This document shows, one piece after another, positions 18,169 through 26,787 of a stretch of 64,000 bases of DNA. A program made the position numbers and the translations under genes. The stretch spans positions 7,121 through 71,120 of the forward strand of contig JAMOSO010000011.1 of the NCBI GenBank assembly GCA_027063065.1, written 5' to 3'. Every line of letters begins with the position of its first letter. Positions within the stretch are counted from its first letter, which is position 1. Source of the stretch: Planctomycetota bacterium (lineage in GTDB: Bacteria > Planctomycetota > JAMOSO01). The notes under the pieces were generated by a model that was not told the DNA's origin, made no database searches, and saw only the letters and a list, made by a program, of their open reading frames with translations.

Positions 18169-20274
18169 TTATTTAAAAAACAACATCTCTGCATAGGTTG
18201 GCAATGGCCATACTTCTGCATCAACAATTTGCTCTAAACTATCCACTATTTCGCGAACAGAATTACATGCTGTAAATACTTCATCGCGATATGCTTCTGC
18301 ACGTTTTAAAGTTTTACTAATAGCATCAGCCTTATCAGTAACTTCTTCTAAAATGGCAATGCGATCTTGAAGTTCTGCAGTAAGAGTATTTACCTCTTCT
18401 AAAGCTTTCATTTGAGCTGATGCATCAACACCTACATCACTAATTGTAGCAGCAGCAGTTGCTAATCTACCTGTATAATCTAAACAAGTAGGTAAAATTT
18501 GACGTTTAACCATTTGAATTGCTGTACGTGCTTCAATATTAATATCCATTGAATAACCATCAAGTAATATTTCTTGACGTGCAGTTAATTCAGAAGCTGA
18601 TAAAACACCTTGACGCTTAAATACATCTTTATTTTTCTTACAATTTAGTTGAGCTAAAGCAGAAACAGCATTAGGAAAATGAGGCAGACCACGTTTTTCA
18701 GCAATCGCAACCCACTCTTCATCATAACCATCACCATTAAAAACTACCTTCATATTTTCTTTGGCAATTTTAGTTAAAATACCTTCAAGTTCTGTTTTTG
18801 GATTATTAGATTTTTCTAATTGCTTAGCAATATCCTCAAGAATATCAGCTACAATAGTATTCATCACAATACAAGCGGCAGCTGCATGCACTGTAGAACC
18901 AGGCATACGGAATTCAAATCTATTTCCTGTAAATGCAAAAGAAGATGTACGATTACGATCTGTTGTATCTTTAGCAACACTAGGTAATTGAGATACGCTT
19001 AAACTAATTTTACCACCCTTTTTAGATGATTTAGCTGTACCTTTTGCCAATTTCTGAAAAATATCATCTAATTGTTCACCCAAGAAAATAGAAATAATTG
19101 CTGGCGGTGCTTCACAAGCACCTAAACGATGATCATTACCTGTGGTAGCAATAGAGCTACGCAATAATCCAGCATATTCGTCAACAGCTTTAATAACTGC
19201 CGCACAAAACACTAAAAACACATCATTATCATGAGGATTTTGACCTGGATCTAATAAATTGACTCCTGTATTAGTAAACATTGACCAATTATGATGCTTG
19301 CCACTACCATTAATACCAGCAAAAGGTTTTTCGTGAAGTAAGCACACAAAATCATGTCGTTCTGCAACTTTTTTCAATTTTTCCATAACTAAAACATTAT
19401 GATCTGCTGCAATATTGACTAATTCAAAAACAGGAGCCATTTCGTATTGTGCAGGAGCAACTTCATTATGCTGTGTTTTAGCTGTTACACCTAATGCCCA
19501 TAACTCTTGATTTAAATCTGCCATGAATGAAGCTATGCGTTCATGCAATGCACCAAAATAGTGATCGCTTTTTTCTTGACCACGAGGGGCAGGTGCGCCA
19601 AAAAGAGTGCGTCCACATAAAACTAAGTCTAAGCGATCTTCAAAAAAATCACGATCAACTAAAAAATATTCTTGTTCACAACCTAAGGTAGAACTAACTT
19701 TTGTTACATCAGTTTCACCTAAAGCATTTAATACGCGAGTTGCTTGTTTGCTTAAAGCGTCAACAGAACGCAATAAAGGAGTTTTTTTATCTAAAGTTTC
19801 ACCTGTGTAAGAATAAAACATAGTTGGGATAAACATAGTTCTGTTATCACCATCACCTTTAACAAATACTGGAGACGTACAATCCCAAGCTGTATATCCG
19901 CGTGCTTCAAATGTATCGCGTAAACCACCGTTTGGAAATGAAGAAGCGTCTGGTTCGCCTTGGATTAATTCTTTACCGCGAAATTCAGTAACTACAGAAC
20001 CATTGCCAGTTGGATCAATAAAAGAGTCATGTTTCTCAGCAGAAGTTCCTGTCATAGGATGGAACCAATGACAATAATGTGTTGCACCACGCTCTAATGC
20101 CCAATCTTTCATGGCAGAGGCAATCACATCGGCAATACTTTGATCGAGAGCAACACCATTATCGATAGTATTGCGCAAAGATTTATAAACGCTCTTTGGT
20201 AAACGCGCGCGCATTACATCATCATTAAAAACATCACAGGCAAATATGTCTGTTAAATTATTTTGTTCATTCAT
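18169..20274 (-). CDS. glnN: Glutamine synthetase type III
   Basis: A 701-residue GSIII, the large form first known from Bacteroides and cyanobacteria, which condenses ammonia and glutamate using ATP. Visible blocks are ATHYCHWFHPMTGTSAEKHDSF, GCEQEYFLVDRDFF, HNEVAPAQYEMAPVFE, GINGSGKHHNWSMF, GNDHRLGACEAPPAI and NRFEFRMPGS. Length is as expected and unlike GSI (about 450-470). It is monocistronic between a candidate sigma-54 promoter (20330-20346) and a strong terminator. ATG at 20274 has GGAG about 10 bases upstream. Confidence 0.97.
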   Translation of the reverse strand: MNEQNNLTDIFACDVFNDDVMRARLPKSVYKSLRNTIDNGVALDQSIADVIASAMKDWALERGATHYCHWFHPMTGTSAEKHDSFIDPTGNGSVVTEFRGKELIQGEPDASSFPNGGLRDTFEARGYTAWDCTSPVFVKGDGDNRTMFIPTMFYSYTGETLDKKTPLLRSVDALSKQATRVLNALGETDVTKVSSTLGCEQEYFLVDRDFFEDRLDLVLCGRTLFGAPAPRGQEKSDHYFGALHERIASFMADLNQELWALGVTAKTQHNEVAPAQYEMAPVFELVNIAADHNVLVMEKLKKVAERHDFVCLLHEKPFAGINGSGKHHNWSMFTNTGVNLLDPGQNPHDNDVFLVFCAAVIKAVDEYAGLLRSSIATTGNDHRLGACEAPPAIISIFLGEQLDDIFQKLAKGTAKSSKKGGKISLSVSQLPSVAKDTTDRNRTSSFAFTGNRFEFRMPGSTVHAAAACIVMNTIVADILEDIAKQLEKSNNPKTELEGILTKIAKENMKVVFNGDGYDEEWVAIAEKRGLPHFPNAVSALAQLNCKKNKDVFKRQGVLSASELTARQEILLDGYSMDINIEARTAIQMVKRQILPTCLDYTGRLATAAATISDVGVDASAQMKALEEVNTLTAELQDRIAILEEVTDKADAISKTLKRAEAYRDEVFTACNSVREIVDSLEQIVDAEVWPLPTYAEMLFFK

Positions 20275-20329
20275 CCTAGGTTAACTCCGTTTAAAAAAAT
20301 AAATAGTCTCTAAATATTATTGCTACAAT

Positions 20330-20346
20330 AGCGAATAACATACCAA
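20330..20346 (-). promoter_or_regulatory. Candidate sigma-54 promoter of glnN
   Basis: On the minus strand the 17 bases read TTGGTATG-N4-TCGCT: the invariant GG and GC are exactly 10 bases apart, with two mismatches in the -24 box and one in the -12 box. Transcription would begin about 45 bp before the ATG. Two sigma-54 activator genes in the window and the gene's role in nitrogen assimilation support it. It remains a pattern match. Confidence 0.5.
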
Positions 20347-20418
20347 TTATATAAATGATATAACCATCCCATTCTATAGACTTTTAACATAAAATACCAA
20401 TAAGCATACAAAAATAAT

Positions 20419-20461
20419 TACCATTATGTATTTTTTTTTGTTTTAAAATTACATAATGGTA
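20419..20461 (-). terminator. Hairpin after nadE
   Basis: Arms 20419-20430 and 20450-20461 (TACCATTATGTA and its complement) enclose a 19-base loop and start directly after the nadE stop. On the minus strand the stem is followed by AATTATTTTT. The large loop makes it weaker than the glnN terminator. Confidence 0.6.
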
Positions 20462-22090
20462 TTAACTTGGTTTATAACTATTATGTATTGGCATACGCCT
20501 ATCGCGTCCAAAAGCTTTTGGCGTAATCTTAACACCTGGAGGTGATTGAAAGCGTTTAAATTCAGCACGATCCACCAACCTAACCATATTGACGATTGTT
20601 TCATGCTCAACCCCATCTATGACAATTTCAGAAGGGTTCATATCTTTTTCTACATAATCTTCTAAAATTTTATCTAATATTTCATAAGGTGGCAAAGAGT
20701 CTTCATCTTTTTGATCTGGACGTAATTCTGCTGACGGTGGTCTGTCGATAATACTCTCTGGTATAATCTCTTTATTAGCTCGTTTATTACAATAACGTGA
20801 AAGTTCAAATACTAATGTTTTAGGTACATCTTTTATAACAGCAAAACCGCCGTTCATATCTCCGTATAAAGTACAGTACCCAACTGCCATCTCAGACTTA
20901 TTACCTGTAGTTAAAAGTAACCAACCGTGTTTATTTGACAAGGTCATCAACATTGCACCGCGTATGCGAGCTTGTAAATTTTCTTGTTCAACACCTGGTT
21001 GACCTCCACCTAATGGTTCAGACAACACATTTAACGTAGTTTTAAAAATATCAATAATTGGCAACTCATAAAATTTTACACCCAATTGAAGCGCCATCTT
21101 TTTGGCATCATTTTTTGTACCATCAGATGAATATTGTGATGGCATAGAAACAGCAATTACATTTTTTGAGCCAAAAGCGTCTACTGCAATTGCTAAAACT
21201 AATGCCGAGTCTATTCCACCGCTCAAGCCAAGAACTACTTTTTTTATGCCATTTTTAGTAACGTAATCTTTAGTACCAATTAATAAAGCTTGGTATATTT
21301 CTTCTAAATAATCCATTGGAGGTACAATTTCTGCACTAACTACATCACCTTGAATTTGCACAACTAAGTCTTCTTCGCTAAATTGAGAGGCTGCAGCAAC
21401 AATATCACCTTTTGAATTACAAACTAAAGAGCCACCACAAAAAACCAACTCGTCTTGAGCTCCAATCAAATTGGAATGCACAATAAAACAATTATTACGT
21501 TTAGCAAATTTTTGCATTACTCCACGCCTTTGATTTGCTTTGCCAGCATAAAATGGTGAAGCAGAAAGATTAAAAACAAGATCTACATTATGTTCTTTAA
21601 CCCACAAATCTAAATTAGAATTTTCAATCCAAACATCTTCACATATTGAAACAGCACATCGTTTACCAGCTGCTTCAAAAACCAGTGGATTTGACCCAGA
21701 TTTAAAATAACGTTTTTCATCAAAGACTCCATAATTTGGTAATTCTACCTTGCGATAAATACCCGCCAACTCTCCGTCACTTAGTAAAGCGGCTGAATTA
21801 TAAATAGAGCCATCTTCCGCCAATTCTGGAAACCCAACTATAGCAGTAATTCCTTTAGTTTTTAGCTTAATTTCTTCTAACTTAGATTTACAATCTTTCA
21901 AAAAAGCTTTACGTAACAATAAATCCTCGGGTGGATAGCCACATAGAGCGAGTTCCGGAAAAATAACAATATCTTCAACGCTTTCTTGTGCTCGGCGTAT
22001 TGCCTTAATGATACTAGCCGTATTGGCACTTAAATCACCAACACTACAATTTATTTGCGCTATACTTATACTTAAACGATTATCCGTCAT
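20462..22090 (-). CDS. nadE: Glutamine-dependent NAD+ synthetase
   Basis: A 542-residue two-domain enzyme making NAD+ from deamido-NAD+. The N-terminal nitrilase-like glutaminase (1-250) shows FPELALCGYPPEDLL (catalytic Glu), a lysine region at YRKVELPNYGVFDE and the nucleophile in AVSICEDVW. The C-terminal synthetase has the PP-loop LGLSGGIDSALVLA, TGNKSEMAVGYCTLYGDM and ending RMPIHNSYKPS. It lies 31 bp after the NifA-like gene on the same strand and is probably cotranscribed with it. Glutamine dependence fits the nearby glnN. Confidence 0.96.
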   Translation of the reverse strand: MTDNRLSISIAQINCSVGDLSANTASIIKAIRRAQESVEDIVIFPELALCGYPPEDLLLRKAFLKDCKSKLEEIKLKTKGITAIVGFPELAEDGSIYNSAALLSDGELAGIYRKVELPNYGVFDEKRYFKSGSNPLVFEAAGKRCAVSICEDVWIENSNLDLWVKEHNVDLVFNLSASPFYAGKANQRRGVMQKFAKRNNCFIVHSNLIGAQDELVFCGGSLVCNSKGDIVAAASQFSEEDLVVQIQGDVVSAEIVPPMDYLEEIYQALLIGTKDYVTKNGIKKVVLGLSGGIDSALVLAIAVDAFGSKNVIAVSMPSQYSSDGTKNDAKKMALQLGVKFYELPIIDIFKTTLNVLSEPLGGGQPGVEQENLQARIRGAMLMTLSNKHGWLLLTTGNKSEMAVGYCTLYGDMNGGFAVIKDVPKTLVFELSRYCNKRANKEIIPESIIDRPPSAELRPDQKDEDSLPPYEILDKILEDYVEKDMNPSEIVIDGVEHETIVNMVRLVDRAEFKRFQSPPGVKITPKAFGRDRRMPIHNSYKPS

Positions 22091-22121
22091 TTTTTATCCT
22101 ATGATAATTAATAAATTAAAT

Positions 22122-23672
22122 TTAAACACGATATCTTTTATAGCTGATAGCATATTTTTTAACACGCAAGCCCATAATACGTTCTGTAATACCCAAACTA
22201 TCAGCTGCCTTAGCCATATTACCCCTAGTGCGTTTTAATGCCTCGATAATTAATTCTCGCTCAACATTTGCCATAGTCATATCTAAAGTAGACTTATCTG
22301 CAGTATCACTTGCCTCAGCTGTTTGCAATGTTGCTGGCAAATGATGACCATGAATAACATCATCGCTGGTCAACAACATCGCACGTTCGATACAATTTTC
22401 AAGTTCTCTGACATTGCCAGGCCAATGATAGGCCATCATCATATCTATAGCTGGTGTTGAAATACGCCTAACATCCTTTAAATTTTCTTTATTAAATTTT
22501 TCAATAAAATGATTTGCTAATTGCAAGATATCTGTACGCCTTTCTCTAAGCGGTGGCAAATGAATTGGAAACACATTTAATCTATAAAATAAATCATCGC
22601 GAAAAGTCCCTTCAGCTACATGTTTTTCTAAAGCTCTATTTGTAGCTGTAATAATACGTACATCCACTTTTACAGTGTGCATGCCACCCACACGTTCAAA
22701 TTCTTTTTCCTGCAACACGCGCAATAATTTAACTTGTAAATCCTGTGATATTTCACCTATTTCATCTAAAAATAATGTACCTCCATTTGCTAACTCAAAA
22801 CGTCCTTTGCGAGTTGCAATTGCTCCTGTAAACGCCCCTTTTTCATGGCCAAACAGTTCTGATTCTAACATAGAATTTGGTAATGCTGCACAATTTACTT
22901 TGATAAAAGGCTTGTTAGAACGCAATGAATTAAAATGAATAGCTTGAGAGACTAACTCTTTACCTGTACCACTTTCACCCATAATTAGCACTGTTGCATT
23001 AGATTGCGATACTTGCCCTATTAAATCATAACAATCCTGCATTGCCTGTGAATTACCTATAATATTATCTGGTCTAAACCTATCTTTTAGCTGTGATTGT
23101 AACCGTTCATTTTCGTCTAATAATCGTTGACGATCTTCCATAGCTGTTTGACGCATCTTTACAGCTTGCGCCATCATAGAGGCTATAACTCTTAATAATC
23201 TAGATTCTTCATTTAGATTATGATCAATATCAAAAGGCAAATAAACACTTAATGTACCAATTGTGTCTGTACCCAATTTTATAGGAACACACACAAAAGA
23301 TAATTCTTCATTCTGATTTGCTTTAACCCCTGTTAAATTTAAAAAAGTTTTTTCTTGTGATATCTTAATTATTGACACTGCTTTACCAGTTTGAAAAACC
23401 TTGCCTGTAATACCCTGTCCTGGTTTATAAGAACCTTTTTGTCTTTGATCAGAACTAAGACCGTGAGCAGCCATAATGTTAATCTCTCCAGTAGTTCTAT
23501 CGTGCAATGTCAATGTGCCATGACGCATAATAGTATGTTCTGATATAGCCTGCACCACAGGCTCAACAACATCGCGTATATCCATACTAGATTCTAAAAT
23601 ACTACTAATTTCAAATAACAAGTTTAATTCTGGAACTTCCTTTTTAATCTTAGTTCTGGATTGTTTTGACAT
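22122..23672 (-). CDS. NifA-like sigma-54-dependent activator (GAF-AAA+-Fis)
   Basis: A 516-residue enhancer-binding protein. A GAF domain (about 15-165) is followed by the AAA+ domain: Walker [24 protein letters not shown] (sigma-54 contact loop near 278), Walker [12 protein letters not shown] and the sensor [14 protein letters not shown]. The C-terminal Fis-type helix-turn-helix reads [23 protein letters not shown], close to NifA proteins. There is no receiver domain and no rhizobial-type interdomain Cys pair. The frame extends to a TTG at 23729, but that TTG is the promoter -35 itself; ATG at 23672 has GGGA upstream. It diverges from rnfA and is followed by nadE. No nif structural genes are in view, so nitrogen fixation is not shown. 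Confidence 0.87.
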   Translation of the reverse strand: MSKQSRTKIKKEVPELNLLFEISSILESSMDIRDVVEPVVQAISEHTIMRHGTLTLHDRTTGEINIMAAHGLSSDQRQKGSYKPGQGITGKVFQTGKAVSIIKISQEKTFLNLTGVKANQNEELSFVCVPIKLGTDTIGTLSVYLPFDIDHNLNEESRLLRVIASMMAQAVKMRQTAMEDRQRLLDENERLQSQLKDRFRPDNIIGNSQAMQDCYDLIGQVSQSNATVLIMGESGTGKELVSQAIHFNSLRSNKPFIKVNCAALPNSMLESELFGHEKGAFTGAIATRKGRFELANGGTLFLDEIGEISQDLQVKLLRVLQEKEFERVGGMHTVKVDVRIITATNRALEKHVAEGTFRDDLFYRLNVFPIHLPPLRERRTDILQLANHFIEKFNKENLKDVRRISTPAIDMMMAYHWPGNVRELENCIERAMLLTSDDVIHGHHLPATLQTAEASDTADKSTLDMTMANVERELIIEALKRTRGNMAKAADSLGITERIMGLRVKKYAISYKRYRV

Positions 23673-23700
23673 AAAGTTCCCGTATATTAAAAAAGACATA

Positions 23701-23729
23701 AATGTAAGAATATGATACCTATTTGTCAA
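23701..23729 (-). promoter_or_regulatory. Promoter of the NifA-like gene
   Basis: On the minus strand TTGACA (23729-23724) and TACATT (23706-23701) have a 17-bp spacer. Transcription would start near 23694, about 22 bases before the preferred ATG at 23672. This rules out the longer reading frame as the natural start. Confidence 0.6.
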
Positions 23730-23837
23730 TTATATAAGGTACTAAATTTTAGTTTGCTTGTTACGCACAATATAAATGTGGCGCAGAAAACAGATTATTT
23801 TAATATATCTCTGCCAAAAGAAGCGGAAATACAATAA

Positions 23838-23866
23838 TTGACAAATTTTAATGTATATAAGATAAT
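23838..23866 (+). promoter_or_regulatory. Promoter of the rnf operon
   Basis: A perfect TTGACA (23838-23843) and GATAAT (23861-23866) have a 17-bp spacer. The start would be near 23873, giving a leader of about 150 bases before rnfA. The -10 box lies inside the left arm of the inverted repeat at 23856-23896. The rest of the 23673-24023 interval holds the divergent promoter at 23701-23729 and otherwise no gene that I can support. Confidence 0.65.
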
Positions 23867-23896
23867 AAGTTTTCAGGGAACATGTATTATCTTATA
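23856..23896. repeat. 12-bp inverted repeat over the rnf -10 box, possible operator
   Basis: TATAAGATAATA (23856-23867) and its exact complement TATTATCTTATA (23885-23896) are separated by 17 bases. The left arm covers the -10 region and the right arm lies about 12-24 bases past the predicted transcription start. That position suits a repressor or activator site. As RNA only the part after the start would be made, so a simple terminator is unlikely. Confidence 0.5.
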
Positions 23897-24023
23897 ACTT
23901 TATTTTTTGCGAAAAACATCAAGTTATGCTCTAAAAAATACTTTATACCTTGACTTTTATACCGATTATTATATTGTTCGTAATTTATAATTTTAAGACA
24001 ACAATCATCCGCGGAGTTGGTCG

Positions 24024-24596
24024 ATGGAATTTTTCACCTTATTAATCAGTTCAATCCTCGTCAATAATTTTGTACTTTCAAAATTTTTAGGCGTTTGCCC
24101 ATTTTTGGGTGTCTCAAAAAATGTACATACAGCTATGGGTATGTCCGCAGCAGTAACTTTAGTTATGACAATCGCTGCGCTTGTTGCTGCAATTGTTAAT
24201 ACATATATTTTAGTACCATACGATATGGGTTATCTGCAAACATTATCTTTTATTGTTATTATTGCATCTCTCGTACAAATATTAGAAGTAGTCTTGCAAA
24301 AACTTAGCCCCCCACTATATCAAGCTTTGGGCATATTTTTACCATTAATAACTACTAATTGTGCCGTGTTAGGCGTAGCTGTACTAAATGTTCAAAACAA
24401 TCTTTCAATACTGATGTCTACTTGGTATGGATTTTCGTCTGGTTTAGGATTCTCTTTAGCTTTATTACTCTTTTCTAGCATTAGAGAACGTCTTGACCTT
24501 GCCAATCCACCCAAATCATTTGAAGGTGTTCCTATAGCTTTAATTGCCGCTGGTATTTTGGCTATGATTTTTATGGGCTTTTCTGGTTTAGTTTAA
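24024..24596 (+). CDS. rnfA: Rnf complex subunit RnfA
   Basis: A 190-residue integral membrane subunit with about six helices. The two family cysteines are visible in FLGVCPFLG and TTNCAVLG; in the related NqrD/NqrE pair such cysteines hold a buried Fe-S cluster between the two subunits. Rnf moves electrons between ferredoxin and NAD+ and couples this to Na+ or H+ transport. ATG at 24024 follows GGAG. First gene of rnfABCDGE, with 21 bp to rnfB. Confidence 0.96.
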   Translation: MEFFTLLISSILVNNFVLSKFLGVCPFLGVSKNVHTAMGMSAAVTLVMTIAALVAAIVNTYILVPYDMGYLQTLSFIVIIASLVQILEVVLQKLSPPLYQALGIFLPLITTNCAVLGVAVLNVQNNLSILMSTWYGFSSGLGFSLALLLFSSIRERLDLANPPKSFEGVPIALIAAGILAMIFMGFSGLV

Positions 24597-24617
24597 TAGT
24601 AAAAACTTCGGAGTTAT

Positions 24618-25412
24618 ATGATTGCACCACTTTTATTTATGGCTGGTATTGGTTTATTATTAGGTATAACCATTGCCTTAGCTAATATATTTTTTTCAGT
24701 CAAAACAGATCCTAGAATAGAAGAAGTTGAAGATATGCTTCCAGGAGCAAATTGTGGTGGTTGTGGATTTGCAGGATGTAACGCATTTGCAAAAGCAGTA
24801 GTATTAGATGCTGTTGAACCCCAAAAATGTCCTGTCTGTTCTAAAGAAGAAGCAGAAAATATTGCAAGCCACATGGGTATGAGCGTTGAATTTGACACGC
24901 CTTATGTAGCATTAGTTAAATGTTGCGGAGATAATTCAGACTCGCCCGAAAGAGCATTATATAATGGAGTGACAGATTGCAGTGCCGCTTTATTAGTAGC
25001 TGGCGCAACAAAGTCTTGCCAACATGGATGTCTTGGTATGGCAACTTGTGCACGAGCTTGCCCTTTTAATGCTATTGAAATAGACGAGAAAAGACACATC
25101 GCGATAGTCCACCCTGAATTATGTGTGGGTTGTGGTAAATGTGTTAGTGTTTGCCCACGAAATTTAATTGATATGGTACCTAAATCTGCTCCTGTACATA
25201 TTTTATGTAGTTCGCCAGAAAAGGCAGTCTTACAAAAAAAAGCCTGTTCTAAAGGGTGTATAGGCTGTCGAAAATGCAGTAAATTAGATCCCGAAAGTAT
25301 AAAAATGGATGGTTTTTTAGCTGTGATGGATTATGACAATTACAGCACCAATACAGAAATAATAGACGTATGCCCTGTGCATTGTATATACCCATCCTTG
25401 GAGGAAAAATGA
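24618..25412 (+). CDS. rnfB: Rnf complex subunit RnfB, iron-sulfur protein with extended C-terminus
   Basis: A 264-residue subunit that takes electrons from ferredoxin. One N-terminal membrane anchor is followed by the Fe-S domain CGGCGFAGCNAF (near 47-58) with a later CPVC, then a ferredoxin domain CLGMATCARACPF and CVGCGKCVSVCP. A further set CSKGCIGCRKCSK with a last CPVHC extends beyond the 192-residue E. coli RsxB and recalls the longer RnfB of anaerobes. The stop overlaps rnfC by ATGA. Confidence 0.95.
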   Translation: MIAPLLFMAGIGLLLGITIALANIFFSVKTDPRIEEVEDMLPGANCGGCGFAGCNAFAKAVVLDAVEPQKCPVCSKEEAENIASHMGMSVEFDTPYVALVKCCGDNSDSPERALYNGVTDCSAALLVAGATKSCQHGCLGMATCARACPFNAIEIDEKRHIAIVHPELCVGCGKCVSVCPRNLIDMVPKSAPVHILCSSPEKAVLQKKACSKGCIGCRKCSKLDPESIKMDGFLAVMDYDNYSTNTEIIDVCPVHCIYPSLEEK

Positions 25413-26785
25413 TTAAGAAGAAAGCTTTTTCCGGTGGAGTACATCCACATGATGGCAAGGAATTAACAAACACCAAAAATATTAAAATTGCACCGCTAAT
25501 GAAAGAATATGCTGTCTCCTTAAGTCAACATATCGGCGCACCAGCCAAAGCCATAGTAAAAGTAGGTGATACTGTTTTAAAAGGTCAAAAAATAGCTGAG
25601 GCAAATGGGTTTGTATCTGTACCCATACATGCACCTACCAGCGGAACAATAATTTCTAAAAATAAAAAAACAAGCGCGGGTGGTCGTATGGAAGGTGGCG
25701 TTGACTCGGTGATTGGTCCAACCGGCGCATTAGTACCCATGTTAACAATATCTGCTGACGGCGAAGATACCCCATGCAATGATTTAGAACCAATCTTATC
25801 TTGGCAAGATTGTAAACCAGAAGATTTAAAACAAAGGGTTTTAGATGCTGGAATTGTTGGAATGGGCGGAGCAGCATTTCCGACACACGTCAAGTTATCT
25901 CCTCCACCTAGCCAAAATATTGATACATTAGTAATTAATGCTTCAGAATGTGAACCATATTTAAGTGCTGACCATAGACAAATGCTTGAAGATACTAAAG
26001 GAATTATCGAAGGCATTTTAATTATAAAATCTATTCTTGGTATTCAAAAAGTTTGTATTGGCATCGAATCAAACAAACCAGATGCTATTAAAGCAATGCA
26101 AGAAGAATCAAGAAAACATAATATTGTCGTTACTGCACTACCCACAATGTATCCTCAAGGTTCTGAAAAACAATTGATTTATGCAATTACAGGACGCAAA
26201 GTTCCAATGGGAAAATTACCTATGGAAACAGGTTGTGTAGTCCAAAATATAGGTACTGCTTTTGCTATTTACGAAGCTGTAGTAAAAGGTAAGCCTCTAT
26301 ACGAACGCATAACAACAATTACAGGCTCACCAATAGTCAACCCAAGCAATTGGAGGCTACGAGTAGGCACTTCTCTTGCAGATGCATTAACTTTAGCTGA
26401 AGGTGTAAAAAACCCAGATGATATAGGTAAGGTAATCTTAGGTGGCCCAATGATGGGAATGGCACAATTTTCATTAGATGTACCTATTATGAAAAACACA
26501 TCTGGAATATTACTTTTAAACAAACAAGAGGTAACTTTATACACTTCAGGACCCTGTATTCGCTGTGGATCGTGCATTAATGTATGCCCGCAAAGCCTTA
26601 TGCCATCAACCATGGGAGTACAAATTGAAAAAGAAAGATTTGAGCTAGCTGAAGAAACAAATATTATGAATTGCATTGAATGTGGTTGTTGTTCTTACGT
26701 CTGCCCATCTCACCGTCCTTTAGTTCAATTATTTAGGCGTGGCAAATCTGAAATACAAGCCAACAATCGCAAAAAAAAGGTTTAA
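25409..26785 (+). CDS. rnfC: Rnf complex subunit RnfC
   Basis: A 458-residue peripheral subunit with NADH/FMN and Fe-S centres, the site of NAD+ exchange. It has GGVHPHDGKELT at the N-terminus, GMGGAAFPTHVKLSPP and INASECEPYLSADHRQM in the NuoF-like part, and two [4Fe-4S] motifs CIRCGSCINVCP and CIECGCCSYVCP. The frame opens earlier at 25370, but ATG at 25409 has GGAGG upstream and overlaps the rnfB stop. It lacks the long repetitive C-terminal tail of E. coli RsxC (740 residues). Confidence 0.96.
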   Translation: MIKKKAFSGGVHPHDGKELTNTKNIKIAPLMKEYAVSLSQHIGAPAKAIVKVGDTVLKGQKIAEANGFVSVPIHAPTSGTIISKNKKTSAGGRMEGGVDSVIGPTGALVPMLTISADGEDTPCNDLEPILSWQDCKPEDLKQRVLDAGIVGMGGAAFPTHVKLSPPPSQNIDTLVINASECEPYLSADHRQMLEDTKGIIEGILIIKSILGIQKVCIGIESNKPDAIKAMQEESRKHNIVVTALPTMYPQGSEKQLIYAITGRKVPMGKLPMETGCVVQNIGTAFAIYEAVVKGKPLYERITTITGSPIVNPSNWRLRVGTSLADALTLAEGVKNPDDIGKVILGGPMMGMAQFSLDVPIMKNTSGILLLNKQEVTLYTSGPCIRCGSCINVCPQSLMPSTMGVQIEKERFELAEETNIMNCIECGCCSYVCPSHRPLVQLFRRGKSEIQANNRKKKV

Positions 26786-26787
26786 TT

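Noticed and set aside
22122-23672. Evidence that the organism fixes nitrogen
   Set aside because: The activator is NifA-like but no nitrogenase or nif accessory gene is in the window.
23730-24023. NifA upstream activator site (TGT-N10-ACA) or sigma-54 promoter before rnfA
   Set aside because: Several TGT triplets were checked and none has ACA at the right distance; GG pairs here have no GC ten bases on.
25585-26016. A 143-codon minus-strand frame
   Set aside because: It is antisense to rnfC, whose protein motifs are unmistakable.
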